A program made the position numbers and the translations under genes. Of a DNA stretch of 64,000 nt, positions 58,783 through 64,000 are shown one piece after another. Location: positions 620,001 to 684,000 of the forward strand of contig NZ_JAGSGB010000001.1 in assembly GCF_020092905.1 (NCBI RefSeq), read 5' to 3'. The number at the start of each line of letters is the position of its first letter. The stretch's first letter is position 1. The stretch is from Pacificimonas aurantium (GTDB lineage Bacteria; Pseudomonadota; Alphaproteobacteria; Sphingomonadales; Sphingomonadaceae). Below the pieces are notes generated by a model that worked only from the letters and a program-made list of their open reading frames with translations, had not been told where the DNA came from and made no database searches.

Positions 58783-60111
58783 TCAAAGCACGTATTTCGA
58801 CAGGTCCTGGTCCTTGACGATCTCGTCGAGCTGTTCGTCGACATAGGCGGCGTCGATTGTCACTGTGTCGCCGCCGCGTTCGGAGGCTTCGAAGCTGATC
58901 TTCTCGACAAGCTTTTCCAGCAGGGTCTGCAAACGCCGCGCGCCGATATTCTCGACACCGGAATTCACCTCTGCAGCCAGCTTGGCGATCCGGTCGATCG
59001 CCTCCTCGGTGAAGTCGAGCGTGACATTCTCGGTTCCGATCAGAGCGCGGTACTGAGTGATCAGGCTGGCTTCGGTGTCCTTCAGGATGTGACGGAAATC
59101 CTCTTCCGTCAGGCCCTTCAGTTCGACGCGGATGGGGAGGCGTCCCTGCAGTTCGGGCAGGAGGTCCGACGGCTTTGCGACATGAAAGGCGCCGGAGGCG
59201 ATGAACAGGATATGGTCGGTCTTCACCGCACCATGCTTGGTGGTCACGGTCGTGCCCTCGATCAGGGGCAGCAGGTCGCGCTGGACCCCCTCGCGGCTGA
59301 CCGAGCCGCCGCGAACATCCGAAACGGCGATCTTGTCGATCTCATCCAGGAAGACGATGCCGTTCTGCTCGGCTGCCTCGATGGCCTCGCGGGCGATTTC
59401 CTCATCGTCGAGGCGGCGGTCGGACTCTTCCGCCAGCAGCGCATCGAAGGCCTGCGCCACGCTCAGCTTCCGGCGCTTGGTTTGCTTCCCCATCTTGCCG
59501 AACATGCTGCCGATATCGATCGTGGCGATCTGGCCGGACATGCCCGGCATTTCGAACGGCATTTGCGGCGCCGCCTCGACTTCGATCTCGATCTTCTTGT
59601 CGCTCAGTTCACCCGCGATCAGCTTTTCGCGCATGCGCTCGCGTGTGGCCGATGAGGCGTCCTTGCCCGCGAGGGCGTCGATCAGCCGGTCTTCGGCGTC
59701 GCGCTCGGCCTCGGACTTCACCGCCTTGCGCTTCTGCTCGCGCACCAAGCGGATCGCTTCTTCGACAAGGTCGCGCACGATCTGCTCGACGTCTCGGCCG
59801 ACATAGCCGACCTCGGTGAACTTGGTCGCCTCGATCTTGATGAAGGGGGCCTCCGCCAGCTTCGCGAGGCGGCGGCTGATCTCGGTCTTGCCGCAGCCGG
59901 TCGGCCCGATCATCAGGATGTTCTTCGGACTTACTTCCTCGCGCAGTCCGGCAGGGAGCTGCTGGCGCCGCCAGCGATTGCGCAGTGCGACCGCAACGGC
60001 GCGCTTGGCGTCGTCCTGGCCGACGATATAGCGGTCGAGCTCGGCGACGACGGCGCGCGGGGTCAGGCCTTCGATGGCATGATCGGCGACGATGGGGGTT
60101 TCTGAATTCAT
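58783..60111 (-). CDS. hslU: ATP-dependent protease ATPase subunit HslU
   Basis: A 442-residue AAA+ unfoldase. The Walker [10 protein letters not shown] is near 69-77, Walker B is [29 protein letters not shown] and the intermediate domain follow, and the C-terminus LSKYVL matches the HslV-activating tail. It unfolds substrates for HslV. ATG 60111 was chosen ([22 protein letters not shown]). It starts 6 bases after the hslV stop. Confidence 0.97.
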   Translation of the reverse strand: MNSETPIVADHAIEGLTPRAVVAELDRYIVGQDDAKRAVAVALRNRWRRQQLPAGLREEVSPKNILMIGPTGCGKTEISRRLAKLAEAPFIKIEATKFTEVGYVGRDVEQIVRDLVEEAIRLVREQKRKAVKSEAERDAEDRLIDALAGKDASSATRERMREKLIAGELSDKKIEIEVEAAPQMPFEMPGMSGQIATIDIGSMFGKMGKQTKRRKLSVAQAFDALLAEESDRRLDDEEIAREAIEAAEQNGIVFLDEIDKIAVSDVRGGSVSREGVQRDLLPLIEGTTVTTKHGAVKTDHILFIASGAFHVAKPSDLLPELQGRLPIRVELKGLTEEDFRHILKDTEASLITQYRALIGTENVTLDFTEEAIDRIAKLAAEVNSGVENIGARRLQTLLEKLVEKISFEASERGGDTVTIDAAYVDEQLDEIVKDQDLSKYVL

Positions 60112-60116
60112 AGGGC

Positions 60117-60668
60117 TCAAGCGGCCTCCAGACTTTCGACCGTCAGATTTTCATTGGTGTAGACGCAGACTTCGGCGGCGATCGCCATGCCGCGGCGGGC
60201 AACGTCTTCCGCGTCCAGCTCCGTGGCGTCCATCAGAGCGCGCGCGGCGGACAGGGCGTAATTGCCGCCCGAGCCGATGGCTGCAACGTCATGGGTGGGT
60301 TCCAGCACATCGCCGGTGCCGGTGAGGACAAGCGTTACGTCCTTGTCCGCCACGATCATCATGGCTTCCAGCCGCCGCAGATAGCGGTCGGTGCGCCAGT
60401 CCTTGGCGAGCTCCACACAGGCGCGTTTCAACTGGCCCGGAAAGCGCTCGAGCTTCGACTCCAGTCGCTCGAACAGCGTGAAGGCGTCCGCAGTCGCGCC
60501 GGCGAAGCCGCCGATGACGCTGCCGTCGCCCAGCGGTCTCACCTTCTTCGCATTTCCCTTCATGACCGTCTGGCCCATCGAGACCTGGCCGTCGCCGGCG
60601 ATGACGACCTTGCCGCCGCGCCGGACCGACAGGATCGTCGTACCGTGCATCACTGGAGTTTCGGACAT
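60117..60668 (-). CDS. hslV: ATP-dependent protease peptidase subunit HslV
   Basis: A 183-residue Ntn-hydrolase of the HslUV protease. The catalytic Thr is in [37 protein letters not shown], with [17 protein letters not shown] and the [13 protein letters not shown] block. Maturation would expose a Thr near residue 10. A GAGGTG site precedes ATG 60668; ATG 60650 (MHGTTIL) is an alternative closer to the mature end. A good promoter lies upstream. Confidence 0.96.
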   Translation of the reverse strand: MSETPVMHGTTILSVRRGGKVVIAGDGQVSMGQTVMKGNAKKVRPLGDGSVIGGFAGATADAFTLFERLESKLERFPGQLKRACVELAKDWRTDRYLRRLEAMMIVADKDVTLVLTGTGDVLEPTHDVAAIGSGGNYALSAARALMDATELDAEDVARRGMAIAAEVCVYTNENLTVESLEAA

Positions 60669-60715
60669 TTCACCTCATGGATGTTCGCGCCGGAGTGGCG
60701 GCAGGTTGGCGGCGG

Positions 60716-60744
60716 ATATAGGTAGCGCAGCGCTGCGCTTCAAA
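60716..60744 (-). promoter_or_regulatory. Promoter of hslVU with palindrome in the spacer
   Basis: On the minus strand TTTGAA (60744-60739) and CTATAT (60721-60716) have a 17-base spacer. The spacer contains most of the perfect 16-bp palindrome AGCGCAGCGCTGCGCT (60724-60739). The boxes resemble both the housekeeping and the heat-shock (sigma-32) alphaproteobacterial patterns, and the palindrome is a possible repressor site. Confidence 0.6.
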
Positions 60745-60787
60745 GGACGGGCCCGCATCGCTGGTCCGCAGCCAAGGGGGAGATCAT

Positions 60788-62077
60788 ATGCGCCGACTGA
60801 TTTCATGTTTCGCTGGTCTGCTTGCACTGACGGCGTGCGGCGAAAGCGCAGAGCTGCCGGTAACGCAGGGCATGGGGACCGACCCTGCCCTGCCCGAGCC
60901 GACAGAGACGGTGTTTCCGACGGTCAACACGGCCGACGCCGTGGGCTGGGGAGACGGTGAGGCGCCGCGGGCTGCGCCCGGCCTGACCGTCAGTGCTTTC
61001 GCGTCGGACCTCGATCACCCGCGCTGGCTCTACCGTTTGCCGAATGGCGATGTGCTTGTGGCGGAGTCGAACAAGCCGCCAAAGGGGCAGGGCGGTGGGC
61101 TGATGGCCTGGATCGAGGAAAAGGTGATGGCAAGCGCGGGTGCCGGCGCGGAGACCGCGAACCGCATCACGCTTCTGCGCGATTCCGACCGCGACGGGCA
61201 GGTGGACGAGCGGCACGTTTTCGCAACGGCCGACAACGGTCTGGCGTCGCCCTTTGGTATGGCTCTCGTCGCGGGCGATTTCTACGTCGCCAACTATGCC
61301 GGCCTTCTGCGCTTCCCTTACGAGGACGGCGCGACGAGCCTGCGGGGCGAGGGCGAGCTCGTTGCCGAATTCCCCGACCGCGGCGAGAAGGCGGGGCACT
61401 GGACTCGCAACCTCCTTGCCAGCCCGGACGGGCGGAAACTCTATGTCAGCGTCGGTTCGGTTTCGAATGTCGGCGAAAGCGGCCTCGGGGTGGAGGAAGG
61501 GCGCGCGGCCATTCATGAATTCGACGTCGAGACCGGCGAGATGCGCCTGTTCGCGACGGGACTACGCAATCCGGTCGGGATGGACTGGAACCCGGCAACG
61601 GGGGAGCTCTGGACGGCGGTGAACGAGCGCGATGCGCTCGGCTCCGACCTCGTGCCGGACTATATGACCAGCGTGGAGGAGGGCGGCTTCTACGGCTGGC
61701 CGTGGCTCTATTATGGCAACGTTGCCGATGACCGGGCACCTGGAACGCCTCCGCGCGAGACCGCCATCAAGCCGGACTATGCGCTCGGCCCGCACACCGC
61801 CTCGCTCGGCCTCGCCTTCACGTCCTCCGGCAGCGGCGCCATCGTCGGACAGCACGGATCCTGGAACCGCAAGCCGCCCTCGGGCTACATGGTCGTCTAC
61901 GTTCCGTTCGAAGACGGTGAACCGGCGGGCCTGCCGCAGGTGCTCCTGGACGGCTTCCTCGTTGGCGGCGAGGCGAAGGGCCGTCCGGTGGGGGTCGCCT
62001 TCGACGCGACCGGCGCACTGCTCGTTGCGGACGACGCGGGCAACCGGGTCTGGCGCGTCGCCCCCGAGGGGCGCTAA
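60788..62077 (+). CDS. PQQ-dependent sugar dehydrogenase-like lipoprotein
   Basis: A 429-residue beta-propeller lipoprotein. The lipobox is LTAC (Cys17). Motifs of the sorbosone dehydrogenase family include [90 protein letters not shown] and [18 protein letters not shown]. It would oxidise sugars or related alcohols in the periplasm with PQQ. A GGGGGAG site precedes the start. It lies between the hslVU promoter and hisB. Confidence 0.9.
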   Translation: MRRLISCFAGLLALTACGESAELPVTQGMGTDPALPEPTETVFPTVNTADAVGWGDGEAPRAAPGLTVSAFASDLDHPRWLYRLPNGDVLVAESNKPPKGQGGGLMAWIEEKVMASAGAGAETANRITLLRDSDRDGQVDERHVFATADNGLASPFGMALVAGDFYVANYAGLLRFPYEDGATSLRGEGELVAEFPDRGEKAGHWTRNLLASPDGRKLYVSVGSVSNVGESGLGVEEGRAAIHEFDVETGEMRLFATGLRNPVGMDWNPATGELWTAVNERDALGSDLVPDYMTSVEEGGFYGWPWLYYGNVADDRAPGTPPRETAIKPDYALGPHTASLGLAFTSSGSGAIVGQHGSWNRKPPSGYMVVYVPFEDGEPAGLPQVLLDGFLVGGEAKGRPVGVAFDATGALLVADDAGNRVWRVAPEGR

Positions 62078-62087
62078 GGCCCTGTCT

Positions 62088-62693
62088 ATGAGCTTATTTG
62101 CCAGCAGCCGAACGGCCACCGTCCGACGCGACACGAAGGAAACGAAGATCGCCATCGATCTCGATCTCGACGGCACGGGCGCCTATGAGATTTCGACCGG
62201 CATCGGCTTTTTCGACCATATGCTTGAGCAGCTGTCGCGCCACTCGCTGGTGGACCTGAAGCTGACGACCAAGGGCGACCTTCACATCGACCAGCATCAC
62301 ACGGTCGAGGATACGGGCCTTGCACTGGGGGAGGCGCTGAAGGTGGCGCTTGGCGACAAGCGCGGCATTCGCCGCTACGGCCAGGCCTATGCGCCCATGG
62401 ACGAAACGCTGACCCGCTGCGCGCTCGACATTTCCGGCCGGCCCTACACGGTCTACCGGGTCGAAATTCCGCACGGGCATCTGGGGCAGATGGATACCGA
62501 GCTGTTCCCCCACTTCTTCGAAAGTCTGGCCCAGACGGCCGGTCTGACCCTGCATCTCGAGACGCTCTACGGCGAAAACTCGCACCACATCATCGAATCG
62601 GCGTTCAAGGCATTTGCGCGCGCGCTTCGCATGGGGCTTGAGATCGATGCGCGGAACGCCGGGGCGGTCCCCAGTACAAAGGGTACGCTCTGA
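62088..62693 (+). CDS. hisB: Imidazoleglycerol-phosphate dehydratase HisB
   Basis: A 201-residue dehydratase for histidine synthesis, without the phosphatase domain found in enteric HisB. The metal-binding blocks [39 protein letters not shown] and [20 protein letters not shown] carry the conserved His residues. It opens the hisB-hisH-hisA run, 10 bases after the dehydrogenase gene. Confidence 0.97.
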   Translation: MSLFASSRTATVRRDTKETKIAIDLDLDGTGAYEISTGIGFFDHMLEQLSRHSLVDLKLTTKGDLHIDQHHTVEDTGLALGEALKVALGDKRGIRRYGQAYAPMDETLTRCALDISGRPYTVYRVEIPHGHLGQMDTELFPHFFESLAQTAGLTLHLETLYGENSHHIIESAFKAFARALRMGLEIDARNAGAVPSTKGTL

Positions 62694-62697
62694 CGTC

Positions 62698-63354
62698 ATG
62701 GCACAGCGCATCGCCGTCATCGACTATGGCGCGGGCAATCTCAGGTCGGTGGCGAAGGGTCTCGAAACCGCCGCGTGCGACGCTGCGACCGCTACCAATG
62801 TCCATGTCACCGCCGCGCCGGAGGACGTCGCCGCCGCCGACCGCATCGTACTTCCCGGCGTGGGCGCCTTCGGCCACTGCGCCGCGGCCCTGAAGTCCGT
62901 TCCGGGCATGACCGAGGCCCTGACGCACGCGGTCCTCGAAAAGGACCGCCCCTTCCTCGGTATCTGCGTCGGCATGCAGCTTCTTGCCGACCGGGGCTTG
63001 GAACGCGGCGCGCATGCCGGACTCGGCTGGATTTCGGGCGAGGTGGCGCATCTCGAGCCCCGCGATCGCGCCCTCAAGATTCCGCATATGGGCTGGAGCC
63101 CGATCCTTCACACCGACGCGGGACGCGCGCATCCGCTCGTCGGCGCACTGCATGATGGCGGCGAGGCCTATTTCGTCCATTCCTATGCCTTTGCGGCGGC
63201 GCGGCCCGACCATGTGCTGGCGACGTGCGACTATGGCGGCGACGTGACGGCGATCATCGGACGGGACAATATCCTCGGTACGCAGTTCCATCCCGAGAAG
63301 AGTCAGGCCTACGGACTGCGCTTCCTGCGGGCGTTTCTCGACTGGACGCTCTAG
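62698..63354 (+). CDS. hisH: Imidazole glycerol phosphate synthase, glutaminase subunit HisH
   Basis: A 218-residue class I glutaminase. VIDYGAGNLRSV, LPGVGAFGH, the nucleophile Cys90 in GICVGMQLL and HPEKSQAYGLRFL with the catalytic His and Glu are intact. It supplies ammonia to HisF, whose gene is expected just outside the window. It follows hisB by 4 bases. Confidence 0.97.
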   Translation: MAQRIAVIDYGAGNLRSVAKGLETAACDAATATNVHVTAAPEDVAAADRIVLPGVGAFGHCAAALKSVPGMTEALTHAVLEKDRPFLGICVGMQLLADRGLERGAHAGLGWISGEVAHLEPRDRALKIPHMGWSPILHTDAGRAHPLVGALHDGGEAYFVHSYAFAAARPDHVLATCDYGGDVTAIIGRDNILGTQFHPEKSQAYGLRFLRAFLDWTL

Positions 63355-63425
63355 TCCGCCGAGCCTAGGTCCGGACGGGCGGCCCACGCCGCGAGCCCCG
63401 AAAAGCCGACATCCGAAGGGACGCC

Positions 63426-64000
63426 ATGCCGTTCACCGTTTATCCCGCCATCGACGTGAAGGACCGCCAGATCGTGCGCCTGTCCGAAGGCGAGATGGCC
63501 AGTGCCACCGTCTATGGCGACGACCCTGCGGAGCAGGCGGCCATGTTCGGCAAGGCCGGTGCGGAATGGCTTCACATCGTCGATCTGAACGGCGCCGTGG
63601 AGGGCAAGTCCAAGAACCGCGAAGTCATCGAGGAATCGATCAACTCCTTTCCGGGACGTGTTCAGGTCGGCGGCGGCGTCCGCAGCCGCTCGGCAATCAT
63701 GAACTGGATCGAGGCGGGTGCGAAGCGGGTCGTCCTCGGCACGGCGGCCCTGAAGGACCCGGACCTGGTGAAATCGGCCGCCGCCGACTTGCCCGGACAG
63801 ATCGTCGTCGCCGTCGATGCGCGCGGCGGCTTCGTCACTACCGAAGGATGGGCCGAGACGTCCGACATGCCCGTCGTCGACCTGGCCAGGCGCTTCGAGG
63901 ATGCCGGCGTCGCGGCGCTTCTCTTCACCGATGTGGGCCGCGACGGTCTGCTTTCCGGCGTGAATATCGAAGCGACGAAGGACCTTGCCGAAGCGGTCGA
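63426..64000 (+). CDS. hisA: ProFAR isomerase HisA (3' end outside window)
   Basis: The first 191 residues of HisA, a TIM-barrel enzyme that isomerises ProFAR in histidine synthesis. YPAIDVKDRQIVRL (catalytic Asp10), HIVDLNGAVEGKSKNREVI, VGGGVRS, KRVVLGTAAL and LFTDVGRDGLLSGVN match. The reading frame is open to the end of the window. ATG 63426 gives the family start MPFTVYPAIDV. Confidence 0.96.
   Translation, partial: MPFTVYPAIDVKDRQIVRLSEGEMASATVYGDDPAEQAAMFGKAGAEWLHIVDLNGAVEGKSKNREVIEESINSFPGRVQVGGGVRSRSAIMNWIEAGAKRVVLGTAALKDPDLVKSAAADLPGQIVVAVDARGGFVTTEGWAETSDMPVVDLARRFEDAGVAALLFTDVGRDGLLSGVNIEATKDLAEAV

Noticed and set aside
57901-59655. A plus-strand open frame of 584 residues
   Set aside because: Antisense to cls and hslU, whose catalytic motifs are intact on the other strand.

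Overview
This 64 kb stretch is ordinary-looking, GC-rich chromosome of an alphaproteobacterium, most likely a member or close relative of the Sphingomonadales. The main argument is gene order. A segment of 336 bp without a gene lies between hemE (leftward) and the PEP-synthase regulator gene ppsR (rightward), which is where oriC sits in Caulobacter. The par/mnm/rho/hem block reads away from it on the left and maf-aroE-coaE-dnaQ reads away on the right. Two perfect 16-bp parS sites lie about 8-10 kb to its left. Family-level clues (DUF6489, DUF1491, MmcB, UPF0262, DUF2948, RegB/RegA, HemJ) agree with Alphaproteobacteria. I see no rRNA, IS element, phage or CRISPR.

Layout. 0-3 kb (minus): a truncated 4-hydroxybutyryl-CoA dehydratase-like gene, a secreted di-heme cytochrome and a secreted beta-helix protein, all overlapping. 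3-5.6 kb (plus): LemA, two TPM-domain proteins and MscL. 5.6-17.9 kb (mostly minus): parB, parA, rsmG, mnmG, mnmE, DUF6489, then (plus) a dienelactone hydrolase and an NTF2-like protein, then (minus) terC-like, rho, putP, hemJ, hemE. 17.9-18.2 kb: probable oriC. 18.2-24.9 kb (plus): ppsR, maf, aroE, coaE, dnaQ, hpf, PilZ, a hotdog thioesterase, DUF1491, SleB, mmcB. 25-32 kb: regB-regA redox two-component system, histidine phosphatase, ankyrin protein, SCO lipoprotein, YcgN-like protein, YgjP-like metalloprotease and a class A penicillin-binding protein. 32-40 kb: two flippases, a polysaccharide pyruvyltransferase-like protein, murA, rarD, dcd. 40.5-43.3 kb: a 954-residue RTX metalloprotease with three tandem C-terminal repeats. 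43.5 kb: tRNA-Arg. 44.3-49.2 kb (minus): the overlapping operon hisG-hisD-nucleotidase-dapD-dapE. 49.3-53 kb (plus): a small helical protein, DUF2332, infA, maf, RNase E/G, yacG, a small membrane protein and tRNA-Phe. 53-64 kb: App1-like phosphatase, a methyltransferase fused to an I78 inhibitor domain, a CocE-type hydrolase, cardiolipin synthase, hslVU, a PQQ-type sugar dehydrogenase and hisB-hisH-hisA (cut by the window end).

How the genes work together. The left half is a replication and segregation hub (oriC, ParABS, tRNA modification, heme synthesis). The right half holds amino-acid biosynthesis (his, dap) and envelope functions (MurA, PBP1, flippases, Cls, LemA/TPM, MscL). Gene density is very high and most same-strand neighbours overlap by 1-14 bases. 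The only gap longer than 300 bases is the probable origin.

Most unusual observations. Two genes (3665 and 23189) have only CTG as a sensible start, each overlapping the upstream TGA as CTGA; a third (49304) is probable. A periplasmic-type methyltransferase is fused to a protease-inhibitor domain. The RTX protease carries three copies of a domain of about 142 residues. All identifications come from reading the sequence; no database search was run.
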